Below are positions 1-5,554 of a stretch of 7,320 nucleotides of DNA, one piece after another. Location of the stretch: contig CANHLD010000082.1 of the NCBI GenBank assembly GCA_947461325.1, positions 1-7,320 of the forward strand. The letters run 5' to 3'. Under the pieces are notes generated by a model, which saw nothing but the letters and a program-made list of their open reading frames with translations, did no database searches and was not told the origin of the DNA. How positions within the stretch are numbered: the first letter of the stretch is position 1; every line of letters begins with the position of its first letter. The DNA comes from Comamonadaceae bacterium. GTDB taxonomy: Bacteria > Pseudomonadota > Gammaproteobacteria > Burkholderiales > Burkholderiaceae_C. The translations under genes and the position numbers were made by a program.

Positions 1-1
1 C

Positions 2-457
2 AGTGGTTGTGGTCATTTTTCGTCTCCCGTCAAAATCAATCCACTCAATGCATCCACCCATTGGGAAGGCAGATTGCAAGTGCGTGTTTTGCGTGCCAAC
101 CCGGAACTGTTCAGTGCCAATTTTGAATTACAGGGTTCGCCACAACGCGGTGAATTGATCATTTACTCACCGATAGGTACCACCCTGGCCGTGGCCTCTT
201 GGTCTGAGCGAGAAGCCTTGCTGAAACAAGGAAACATAGAAAAACACTTTGCCAGCATGGAGGAGTTGACCATGCAATTGACTGGAGCCCAATTGCCATT
301 GCAGTTGTTGATGTCATGGCTCGATACTGATGGACAATCCATCAAAGGCTGGGACATTCGTTCGGAAAATGCGCCTGTCGGCAGACGCATTTATGCCCAA
401 CGCAACCAACCCTCACCGCCCTTGCAACTGACGCTGCTTATCAATACGGTTCAATAA
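2..457 (+). CDS. lolB: Outer-membrane lipoprotein LolB, 3' part (5' end outside window)
   Basis: LolB is the outer-membrane receptor that accepts lipoproteins from the periplasmic carrier LolA and inserts them into the inner leaflet of the outer membrane. The reading frame is open to the left edge and its first visible residues are Ser-Gly-Cys-Gly. This fits the end of a lipobox with the lipidated Cys at codon 8-10, so the mature protein would be about 149 residues. The body matches the family pattern: a strand segment near SANFELQG, then GELIIYSPIGTTLA (compare the NPLGSTELEL region of E. coli LolB), then EELTMQLTGAQLPLQLLMSWL (the LTG-x-x-[IL]P...W segment). The true start codon lies upstream; an in-frame TTG at 74 is internal and not a plausible start. 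The gene ends 4 bases before ispE, so the two are probably cotranscribed. The WxxG motif usual after the LP segment is altered (WLDTDG). Identity is inferred from motif pattern and from the lolB-ispE neighbourhood. Confidence 0.88.
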   Translation, partial: SGCGHFSSPVKINPLNASTHWEGRLQVRVLRANPELFSANFELQGSPQRGELIIYSPIGTTLAVASWSEREALLKQGNIEKHFASMEELTMQLTGAQLPLQLLMSWLDTDGQSIKGWDIRSENAPVGRRIYAQRNQPSPPLQLTLLINTVQ

Positions 458-461
458 TTTC

Positions 462-1316
462 ATGGCTGTACTCAAACAATTGCACCATGTGCCCGCGCCG
501 GCCAAGTTGAATCTTTTTTTGCACATCACCGGGCGCAGACCCGATGGTTATCACCTGCTGCAATCCGTTTTCATGCTGGTTGACTGGTGGGACGTATTGC
601 ATTTCGATTTACGCAATGACGGTGAACTGCATCGACGCGATCTGACCGTTGCCTTGCCCGAGGATGATTTGTGTCTGCGTGCAGCCCGGTTGTTAAAAGA
701 GGCAAGTTCAACCCGGCATGGTGCGCTGATCAGCATAGAAAAACGACTGCCATCGCAAGCAGGCATGGGCGGCGGTTCATCCGATGCGGCCACGACCTTG
801 CTGTCTTTAAACAGGTTATGGGACTTGAACTGGCCCTTATCCAAACTGCTTGCTTTGGGGCTGCAACTGGGCGCAGATGTGCCATTTTTCCTGCGCGGTC
901 GCAATGCCTGGGTGCAGGGTATCGGTGAGCAGATTCAACCCGTGACGGTTCCTTCGGCCCGGTTTGTGGTTCTCAAGCCCGAGGCCGGCTTAGACACTGC
1001 CCTGATTTTCAAAGATCCGGCGCTAAAACGGGATACTTCACCTGCTACAATGACAGACTTTGCTGCACGTCCTTACGCTTTCGGGCGCAATGACATGCAA
1101 ACAGTAGCCCGTGGATGGTGTCCGCAGGTTGGTCAAGCCCTAGATTGGCTGACCAACCACGGTTTACACCCTAGAATGACCGGTTCAGGCAGCGCAGTTT
1201 TTGCGTTACTTACCCAAGAAACGGTTTTTTCTGATCCGCCCTCAGGTTGGCTTTTGCAGGTGTGCAGCAATTTGGAAATTCATCCCCTGGCCGGATGGGT
1301 TTCCTGCGACGTTTGA
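462..1316 (+). CDS. ispE: 4-diphosphocytidyl-2-C-methyl-D-erythritol kinase IspE
   Basis: IspE is the cytosolic GHMP-superfamily kinase that phosphorylates the 2-hydroxyl of CDP-methylerythritol with ATP in the MEP pathway to isoprenoid precursors. The 284-residue length is normal for the family. All three GHMP motifs are visible: PAKLNLFLHITGRRPDGYH near residues 13-31, with Lys15 as the likely catalytic lysine; the ATP-binding glycine loop LPSQAGMGGGSSDAA near 96-110; and MTGSGSAVFALL near the C-terminus. LGADVPFF near 136-143 carries Asp139, equivalent to the catalytic aspartate of E. coli IspE (Asp141). The start lies 4 bases after the lolB stop and has no good Shine-Dalgarno sequence, so translation probably depends on ribosomes leaving lolB. 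The tRNA-Gln gene and prs follow. Linkage of ispE to prs is known in many proteobacteria. Confidence 0.97.
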   Translation: MAVLKQLHHVPAPAKLNLFLHITGRRPDGYHLLQSVFMLVDWWDVLHFDLRNDGELHRRDLTVALPEDDLCLRAARLLKEASSTRHGALISIEKRLPSQAGMGGGSSDAATTLLSLNRLWDLNWPLSKLLALGLQLGADVPFFLRGRNAWVQGIGEQIQPVTVPSARFVVLKPEAGLDTALIFKDPALKRDTSPATMTDFAARPYAFGRNDMQTVARGWCPQVGQALDWLTNHGLHPRMTGSGSAVFALLTQETVFSDPPSGWLLQVCSNLEIHPLAGWVSCDV

Positions 1317-1348
1317 CGGAGACTTGTTGAAATACAGGTTTCCCGCGT

Positions 1349-1425
1349 AGGGGAGTCGCCAAGTTGGTTAAGGCACTGGATTTTGATTCCAGCATGCGAA
1401 GGTTCGAATCCTTCTTCCCCTGCCA
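1349..1425 (+). tRNA. tRNA-Gln (anticodon UUG)
   Basis: A complete cloverleaf can be drawn by hand over 77 bases. The acceptor stem AGGGGAG (1349-1355) pairs with TTCCCCT, with a G-U at the last pair; the discriminator is G and the CCA end is encoded (1423-1425). The D stem is GCC/GGC. The anticodon stem CTGGA/TCCAG (1376-1380, 1388-1392) holds the loop TTTTGAT with anticodon TTG at 1383-1385, which reads CAA and, by wobble, CAG. The T arm is GAAGG-TTCGAAT-CCTTC. The weak first acceptor pair (A-T here, U-A in E. coli tRNA-Gln) is a known identity feature of glutamine tRNAs. The gene begins 32 bases after the ispE stop and sits inside the ispE-prs gap, so it is probably released by processing of a mixed mRNA/tRNA transcript or has its own promoter; I see no convincing one. 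Confidence 0.97.
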
Positions 1426-1441
1426 CTCCATTGCTGTATGA

Positions 1442-1483
1442 CGAAAGCAGCAAGATAGATGGTTTTCATCTACTGCGCTTTCG
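1442..1483 (+). other. Nested inverted repeat (RNA hairpin) in the prs leader
   Basis: Between the tRNA-Gln 3' end and the prs start, CGAAAGC (1442-1448) is matched exactly by GCTTTCG (1477-1483). Inside it TAGATG (1456-1461) is matched exactly by CATCTA (1467-1472) around a 5-base GTTTT loop. The region between the two stems is an internal loop in which GCAG could alternatively pair with CTGC. No T run follows, so it does not look like a standard terminator. It could be a 5' leader structure of prs or a processing or stability element separating the tRNA from the prs mRNA. The repeats are seen directly; the role is inferred. Confidence 0.5.
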
Positions 1484-1508
1484 ATTTCCTTAACCTCAGG
1501 TCGTCAAG

Positions 1509-2486
1509 ATGTCGCACCCCGTCACTCCGGATTTCATGGTTTTCACCGGCAATGCCAATCCGGATCTGGCTGCTGAAGTTGCCACACACTTGGGCATTGG
1601 ACTCGGTGCAGCTGAAGTTGGCCGGTTCTCAGATGGTGAAGTCACTGTCGAAATCAACCAAAACGTGCGCGCACGCGATGTGTTTGTGGTGCAGTCCACC
1701 TGTAACCCGACCAATGAAAACTTGATGGAATTGCTGATCATGGTCGACGCACTCAAGCGCGCATCAGCCGAACGCATCAGCGCCGTCATCCCCTATTTCG
1801 GCTATGCCCGCCAAGACCGCCGCCCGCGTTCCTCGCGAGTGCCCATCTCGGCCAAGCTGGTGGCCGACTTGCTGCAAACCGTGGGCGTGGCTCGTGTGCT
1901 GACCATGGATTTGCACGCCGACCAGATTCAAGGCTTTTTCAATATCCCGGTGGACAATATTTACGCTTCGCCTGTGCTGCTCGGTGATTTGCGTTTGAAA
2001 AATTACGATGACTTGATTGTGGTGTCGCCCGATGTCGGCGGCGTAGTGCGCGCCCGCGCTTTGGCCAAGCAACTCGACTGCGACTTGGCCATCATCGACA
2101 AGCGCCGCCCTCGCGCCAATGTCAGCGAAGTCATGCATGTCATCGGTGAAATCGAAGGCCGCAACTGCGTCATCATGGACGACATGATTGACACCGCAGG
2201 CACGTTGGTCAAAGCGGCTGAAGTTTTGAAGGCGCGCGGCGCCAAAAAGGTGTACGCGTATTGCACCCACCCTATTTTTTCCGGCCCAGCCATCGACCGC
2301 ATCGCCAAAGGCGACGCCTTGGACGAAGTCGTGGTGACTGACACCATTCCGCTGAGCTTGGAAGCCCAAGCCTGCCAAAAAATTCGCCAACTCTCTGTGG
2401 CTCCGTTGATCGCTGAAACCATTCAGCGCATCGCCAAGGGAGAGTCGGTCATGAGTTTGTTCTCCGACCAGGACCAGCTTTTCTAA
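1509..2486 (+). CDS. prs: Ribose-phosphate pyrophosphokinase (PRPP synthetase)
   Basis: Prs transfers pyrophosphate from ATP to ribose 5-phosphate, giving PRPP for purine, pyrimidine, histidine, tryptophan and NAD synthesis in the cytosol. Class I signatures are intact: FSDGE near residues 40-44, the flexible ATP-contacting loop FGYARQDRR at 97-105, the family signature DLHADQIQGFF at 134-144, KRR at 198-200, and the ribose-5-phosphate/PRPP-binding loop DDMIDTAGT at 224-232. The length of 325 residues is slightly above the roughly 315 of E. coli Prs, with a few extra residues at the N-terminus. An AGG eight bases before the ATG (1498-1500) is a modest ribosome-binding site. The 83-base gap after tRNA-Gln holds a nested hairpin, and the 98-base gap to rplY holds alternative hairpins. 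The order ispE - tRNA-Gln - prs - rplY - pth is typical of betaproteobacteria. Confidence 0.98.
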   Translation: MSHPVTPDFMVFTGNANPDLAAEVATHLGIGLGAAEVGRFSDGEVTVEINQNVRARDVFVVQSTCNPTNENLMELLIMVDALKRASAERISAVIPYFGYARQDRRPRSSRVPISAKLVADLLQTVGVARVLTMDLHADQIQGFFNIPVDNIYASPVLLGDLRLKNYDDLIVVSPDVGGVVRARALAKQLDCDLAIIDKRRPRANVSEVMHVIGEIEGRNCVIMDDMIDTAGTLVKAAEVLKARGAKKVYAYCTHPIFSGPAIDRIAKGDALDEVVVTDTIPLSLEAQACQKIRQLSVAPLIAETIQRIAKGESVMSLFSDQDQLF

Positions 2487-2487
2487 G

Positions 2488-2531
2488 CTGCTTCTGTCGG
2501 GGTGCAACGTTGTGAAGCAGTTCGCTGCTTC
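2488..2531 (+). promoter_or_regulatory. Alternative hairpins in the prs-rplY gap (possible attenuator)
   Basis: GAAGCAG (2514-2520) and CTGCTTC (2525-2531) form a perfect 7-bp stem closed by a TTCG loop, a very stable RNA tetraloop, followed by GTTTG. A second exact copy of CTGCTTC lies at 2488-2494, two bases after the prs stop codon, and could pair with the same GAAGCAG segment instead. The two pairings exclude each other. A ribosome finishing prs would cover the first copy and favour the TTCG hairpin. The trailing T tract is short, so this may be a weak or partial terminator, or an mRNA stability boundary between prs and rplY. The repeats are seen; the regulatory role is inferred. Confidence 0.4.
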
Positions 2532-2584
2532 GTTTGTGAAACCGGAGTCACACTGGTCGCGGTGGACTTCTTCAGGAGATTGTT

Positions 2585-3211
2585 ATGAAATTCGTCGCTT
2601 TTGAGCGCAATAAGCAGGGAACGGGTGCGAGCCGCCGTCTGCGTATCACCGGTCGCACGCCCGGTATCGTCTATGGCGGTAAAGCCCACCAACCGGTCAA
2701 TATCGAACTTGACCACAACGCTTTGTGGCATGCACTGAAAAAAGAAGCTTTCCACGCCACCATTCTTGAAATGGAACTGGCCGGTCAGACTTCCAAAGTG
2801 CTGCTGCGCGATGTGCAATACCACCCATTCAAACAACTGGTGCTGCATATTGACTTCCAGCGTGTCGAGGTCGACACCATGCTGCACATGAAAGTGCCGC
2901 TGCACTACAGCGGTCAGGAAAACTCACCTGCCGTCAAGGTAGACGCTTGCTTGGTCAACCCTGTGATGAATGAACTTGAAATCGCCTGCTTGCCGGCCGA
3001 TTTGCCAGAGTTCATCGCTGTTGATTTGAGCGGTTTGAAAAAGGGCACTTCATTGCACGCCAACGACATCAGCTTGCCGAAGGGCGTGAAAGTCGTGACC
3101 CACGGCAAAAACAACCCGGTACTGGTCAGCGTCGTGTCTGTGGCTGAAGAAGCCGCACCCGAAGCAGCTGCACCAGCAGCCGCGCCAGCCAAAGGCAAAG
3201 GTAAGAAGTAA
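2585..3211 (+). CDS. rplY: 50S ribosomal protein L25, long Ctc/TL5 form
   Basis: L25 binds 5S rRNA in the large ribosomal subunit; the long two-domain form is the Ctc/TL5 type. The 5S-binding domain covers about residues 4-92, including GASRRLRITGRTPGIVYGG and RDVQYHPFKQLVLHIDFQRV (75-94). The C-terminal beta domain covers about 98-187, including VPLHYSGQENSPAVK and the stretch with DLSGLKKGTSLHANDISLPKG. The tail from about 188 is Ala/Pro/Glu-rich and ends in KGKGKK, a low-complexity basic end common in proteobacterial homologues and probably disordered. The length of 208 residues fits the long form (E. coli L25 has only the first domain, about 94 residues). A strong Shine-Dalgarno AGGAG (2574-2578) stands 6 bases before the ATG, consistent with high expression. 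The gene is followed by an intrinsic terminator. Being beside pth is the usual context for this form. Confidence 0.96.
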   Translation: MKFVAFERNKQGTGASRRLRITGRTPGIVYGGKAHQPVNIELDHNALWHALKKEAFHATILEMELAGQTSKVLLRDVQYHPFKQLVLHIDFQRVEVDTMLHMKVPLHYSGQENSPAVKVDACLVNPVMNELEIACLPADLPEFIAVDLSGLKKGTSLHANDISLPKGVKVVTHGKNNPVLVSVVSVAEEAAPEAAAPAAAPAKGKGKK

Positions 3212-3234
3212 TTCTTCGCCTTGCTTTCTGGAAG

Positions 3235-3257
3235 AACCCGCCTCGGCGGGTTTTTTT
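3235..3257 (+). terminator. Rho-independent terminator after rplY
   Basis: AACCCGCC (3235-3242) and GGCGGGTT (3245-3252) form a GC-rich hairpin, and seven T residues run from 3251 to 3257. It starts 23 bases after the rplY stop and ends 20 bases before the pth ATG. It should end most transcription coming from prs-rplY, leaving pth dependent on read-through or on its own promoter. Confidence 0.9.
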
Positions 3258-3277
3258 GCGCCTGATAATCACTCCCC

Positions 3278-3958
3278 ATGATCAAACTGTTTGTTGGCCT
3301 AGGCAACCCAGGCGCTGAATACGAGGACACCCGACACAACGCCGGTTTCTGGTGGATAGACCAACTCGCCGCGCAACTCAAAGTCAGCTTGCAGCCGGAA
3401 AAAAATTACCATGGCTGGGCGGTGCGCACCCAGCTTGAAGGGCAAACCATCTGGCTGCTAAAGCCTGTCACGTTCATGAACCTGTCTGGCAAATCCGTGG
3501 CTGCATTGGCCAAATTTTTCAAAATTCAACCAGAAGAAATTCTGGTGGTGCATGACGAACTCGATGTAGTGCCGGGCGAAGCCAAGATGAAATTCGGCGG
3601 CAGCCACGCCGGGCACAACGGACTGCGCGACATACATGCCCAACTCGGCAGCGATGCCTACTGGCGCTTGCGCTTAGGCATAGGCCACCCCGGCGTGAAA
3701 TCAGAGGTGTTGCATTGGGTACTGAAAAAGCCAGTGCCGGATCAAAAAACAGTGATTGACACTTGCATTGACAGAACCCTGAAAGCCGTAGCCTTGATGG
3801 TGAGCGGTGACATGGTGAAAGCCACACAACTGGTGCACACCAGCAAACCGCCCAGACCCAAACCGCCAAGACCGGCGGCGGTCATACCTAATGTGAAAGG
3901 CGATTTGCATGAAAAATCCAACCCCACTTCGTCAGGCAATGAGCCTGCTTCTTCTTAG
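3278..3958 (+). CDS. pth: Peptidyl-tRNA hydrolase with Pro-rich C-terminal extension
   Basis: Pth cleaves the ester bond of peptidyl-tRNAs that drop off the ribosome, recycling tRNA; it is an essential cytosolic enzyme. Residues known from E. coli Pth occur at the same numbering: Asn10 in VGLGNPG, catalytic His20 in TRHNAGF, Asn68 in FMNLSG, Asp93 in VHDELD and Asn114 in AGHNGLRDI; LRLGIGHPG follows near 131-139. The 226-residue length exceeds E. coli Pth (194). The excess lies at the C-terminus, where a PPRPKPPRP stretch (191-199) precedes a polar tail. The last 50 bases overlap the start of the next gene in a different frame. No clear Shine-Dalgarno precedes the ATG and only 20 bases separate it from the upstream terminator, so expression may be low or use an unusual start; no good downstream alternative start exists because the VGLGNPG motif begins at residue 6. 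Confidence 0.97.
   Translation: MIKLFVGLGNPGAEYEDTRHNAGFWWIDQLAAQLKVSLQPEKNYHGWAVRTQLEGQTIWLLKPVTFMNLSGKSVAALAKFFKIQPEEILVVHDELDVVPGEAKMKFGGSHAGHNGLRDIHAQLGSDAYWRLRLGIGHPGVKSEVLHWVLKKPVPDQKTVIDTCIDRTLKAVALMVSGDMVKATQLVHTSKPPRPKPPRPAAVIPNVKGDLHEKSNPTSSGNEPASS
3896..3900 (+). promoter_or_regulatory. Ribosome-binding site for the small exported protein gene
   Basis: AAAGG lies 8 bases before the ATG at 3909, inside the coding sequence of pth. It supports 3909 as the start rather than the in-frame ATG at 3939, which would remove the charged beginning of the signal peptide. Confidence 0.55.
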
Positions 3959-4190
3959 TCTGTGTTTAGGGCTCACACAACAGGCCTTGGCTAAAGAGAA
4001 AAAACAATCACCTGCACTTCAATGCGAGCAAGATGGTGTTTTAAAACCTTGCCCGTCTGACAGTAACAACATGACTGAGAAAGCCAGCAAACCGAAAGCT
4101 TTCAAGGCTCAGGCTGACAACGGGATGGACAAGCCAAAGAAGAAAAAGAAGGCTAAAAAGAAAGCCGAATCCATTCAATCTGCAGTCTAA
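3909..4190 (+). CDS. Small exported lysine-rich protein, unknown function
   Basis: I do not recognise this 93-residue protein. Residues 1-28 look like a Sec signal peptide: Lys2 and Arg8 in the n-region, a Leu-rich core (AMSLLLLSLCLGL), and a probable cleavage after ALA at 26-28. Cys19 is preceded by Leu, so it does not fit a lipobox. The predicted mature part (about 65 residues) has two cysteines (39 and 48, in CEQDGVLKPC) that could form a disulfide, and ends in a strongly basic tract rich in lysine (roughly 75-87), which would favour binding to anionic polymers or membranes. The start overlaps the last 50 bases of pth in another frame, and the stop overlaps the ferredoxin stop on the other strand. 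The ribosome-binding site, signal peptide and fit between both neighbours support a real gene. Function cannot be assigned from sequence alone. Confidence 0.72.
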   Translation: MKNPTPLRQAMSLLLLSLCLGLTQQALAKEKKQSPALQCEQDGVLKPCPSDSNNMTEKASKPKAFKAQADNGMDKPKKKKKAKKKAESIQSAV

Positions 4191-4465
4191 TGATTGGCAG
4201 TTGGAGGCTGCGAGAGCCGCAAGGCTTGTAAGCGACGGTACTTATCCCACAAAGTATCCTGACTCTCCACATGCTCAGGATGGATAGGAATACAAGCCAC
4301 CGGACAGACTTGCACGCACTGAGGTTCGTCATGGTGGCCCACACATTCTGTGCATTTGGCGGGGTCAATCTGGTAAATGAGTGGCCCCATGTAAATAGCT
4401 GCATTCGGGCATTCGGGTTCACACACATCGCAATTGATGCATTCGTCCGTGATCATCAATGCCAT
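4187..4465 (-). CDS. yfhL: YfhL-type 2[4Fe-4S] ferredoxin
   Basis: This is a small cytosolic electron carrier with two [4Fe-4S] clusters, of the Allochromatium vinosum/YfhL type. The opening MALMITDECINCDVCEPECP closely resembles E. coli YfhL. The first motif is C9-x2-C12-x2-C15-x3-C19-P. The second is C38-x2-C41-x8-C50-x3-C54-P, with the enlarged spacing between its second and third cysteines that marks this type. The C-terminal extension VESQDTLWDKYRR is also typical. A ninth cysteine (Cys58) is present just after the second motif. The length is 92 residues. The gene follows coaD by 12 bases and has a purine-rich GAGGGCAGG upstream, so it is probably the last gene of the M16-rsmD-coaD unit. 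Linkage of this ferredoxin to coaD is common in beta- and gammaproteobacteria; the redox partner is not evident here. Confidence 0.93.
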   Translation of the reverse strand: MALMITDECINCDVCEPECPNAAIYMGPLIYQIDPAKCTECVGHHDEPQCVQVCPVACIPIHPEHVESQDTLWDKYRRLQALRLSQPPTANH

Positions 4466-4477
4466 GAAATCCTGCCC

Positions 4478-4966
4478 TCAGTTTGCTGAATGCGTTTGCA
4501 TGTACTGAAACACCCGAGGCGACACGAACTGCTCTACATCTCCACCCAGCGTGGAGATCTCTCGCACCAGCGTGCTAGAAATACATTGGTACACATCCAA
4601 AGTATTGAGAAACACGGTGTCAATGCCCGGGGCTAAACGCCTGTTCATGCCAGCCAATTGAAACTCGTAATCAAAGTCGGTCATAGAACGAATGCCGCGC
4701 ACCATGGTTTTGGCATTGAGCTTTTTGGCGAATTCAATCACCAGTCCATCAAAGGTTTCTACCCTGACATTTGGACAGTCAGCCATGGCCTGGCGTGTCA
4801 TCTCCAAGCGTTGCTCGAGTGAAAACATGGTTTTCTTGTGATGTGCTCTCGCCACCGCAATGACCACAGTGTCAAACATGCGAGAGGTGCGTCGCACGAT
4901 ATCTTCATGACCTAACGTGATCGGATCGAAAGTTCCGGGGTACAAAGCTATCACTGGCTCAGACAT
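4478..4966 (-). CDS. coaD: Phosphopantetheine adenylyltransferase
   Basis: CoaD transfers AMP from ATP to 4'-phosphopantetheine, giving dephospho-CoA, the penultimate step of coenzyme A synthesis in the cytosol. It is a nucleotidyltransferase of the HxGH class: YPGTFDPITLGH (9-20) contains the TxGH form of the motif with His20. Other conserved parts are HHKKTMF (42-48), MVRGIRSMTDFDYEFQLAGMNRRL (88-111), which holds the phosphopantetheine and ATP contacts, and ISSTLVREI (129-137). The length of 162 residues is normal. The segment before ISST reads NTLDVYQC instead of the more usual P-x-x-x-Y-S/T pattern, a mild divergence. AAGGA upstream of the ATG serves as Shine-Dalgarno. rsmD lies 30 bases upstream, the widespread rsmD-coaD pairing, and the ferredoxin gene 12 bases downstream. 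Confidence 0.97.
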   Translation of the reverse strand: MSEPVIALYPGTFDPITLGHEDIVRRTSRMFDTVVIAVARAHHKKTMFSLEQRLEMTRQAMADCPNVRVETFDGLVIEFAKKLNAKTMVRGIRSMTDFDYEFQLAGMNRRLAPGIDTVFLNTLDVYQCISSTLVREISTLGGDVEQFVSPRVFQYMQTHSAN

Positions 4967-4996
4967 AACATTCCTTGGTCAGGCTTCATGGGCGAA

Positions 4997-5554
4997 TTAT
5001 GCCGCTGTCTGTAATAAATGGGCATGTACCGAACCCGCCTTCAAGTAGCGCACCTTTCGCCAACCAAGCGCTTGCAAAACGTCTTCACTCCAGGATTTGT
5101 TGGACTCTAGATATGCAAAACCCTCGGGCTTGAGGCATTCGAGCGCATGTTTCAACGCCTGTTCATACAAAGCAGAGTCATAAGGCGGATCCAGAAAAAC
5201 CAAATCCTGACTTTGCCTTGGCAATTGTCTGAGCAAGGACATGCCGTCAGTACGCTGAATTTTGATCTGTGCAGCGTTCAAGCGATCTTTGCTTTTACCC
5301 ATGGCTATCACGCAGGGGGCTTGGGTTTCGGCCATCACCACAGCAGCAGCGCCTCTGGAAGCAGCTTCAAAACCCAAGGCGCCAGTGCCAGCAAAAGGAT
5401 CGGCGCAATGCCAACCGCTCAGGTCTTGCCCCAGCCAGTTAAACAAAGTTTCGCGCACCCTGTCCGGCGTGGGCCGCAACCCTGGCACATTGGCCACCGG
5501 CAATTTGCTGCGCTTCCACAGACCGCCAATGATGCGGACTTCTCCTGTGCTCAT
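4997..5554 (-). CDS. rsmD: 16S rRNA (guanine966-N2)-methyltransferase RsmD
   Basis: RsmD uses S-adenosylmethionine to methylate N2 of G966 in 16S rRNA during small-subunit assembly. The 185-residue protein shows the family order: RIIGGLWKRSKLPV (7-20), RPTPDRVRETLFNWL (27-41), the SAM-binding loop DPFAGTGALGFEAASRGA (52-69), and the catalytic N-methyltransferase motif DPPY (122-125) after DLVFL. The ATG overlaps the stop of the upstream M16 gene as ATGA (5551-5554). There is little sign of an independent Shine-Dalgarno, so translation is probably coupled. coaD follows after 30 bases, a pairing conserved across many bacteria. Confidence 0.97.
   Translation of the reverse strand: MSTGEVRIIGGLWKRSKLPVANVPGLRPTPDRVRETLFNWLGQDLSGWHCADPFAGTGALGFEAASRGAAAVVMAETQAPCVIAMGKSKDRLNAAQIKIQRTDGMSLLRQLPRQSQDLVFLDPPYDSALYEQALKHALECLKPEGFAYLESNKSWSEDVLQALGWRKVRYLKAGSVHAHLLQTAA

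Noticed and set aside
551..904. Minus-strand open frame opposite ispE
   Set aside because: Antisense to GHMP kinase motifs, with a Ser/Arg/Lys-rich translation that shows no domain.
1313..1338. Possible promoter before tRNA-Gln: TTGACG (1313-1318) over the ispE stop
   Set aside because: The only -10-like sequence, TACAGG (1333-1338), is a poor match at only 14 bases spacing, so no promoter is called.
1210..1431. Minus-strand open frame crossing the tRNA-Gln gene
   Set aside because: It is an antisense reading of the tRNA and the end of ispE, a frequent annotation artefact.
1764..2507. Long open frame on the minus strand opposite prs (247 codons)
   Set aside because: It lies entirely antisense to the conserved prs gene, has a low-complexity His/Gln/Ala-rich translation with no recognisable motif, and reflects codon bias of the real gene.
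2535..2552. TGTGA...TCACA palindrome resembling a CRP-type operator
   Set aside because: The spacer is 8 bases, whereas the CRP consensus needs 6, and there is no matching promoter nearby; an RNA stem or chance is as likely.
3916..3968. Lipoprotein lipobox at Cys19 of the small exported protein
   Set aside because: The residue before Cys is Leu, not Gly/Ala/Ser, and a good signal peptidase I site (ALA) follows at residues 26-28.
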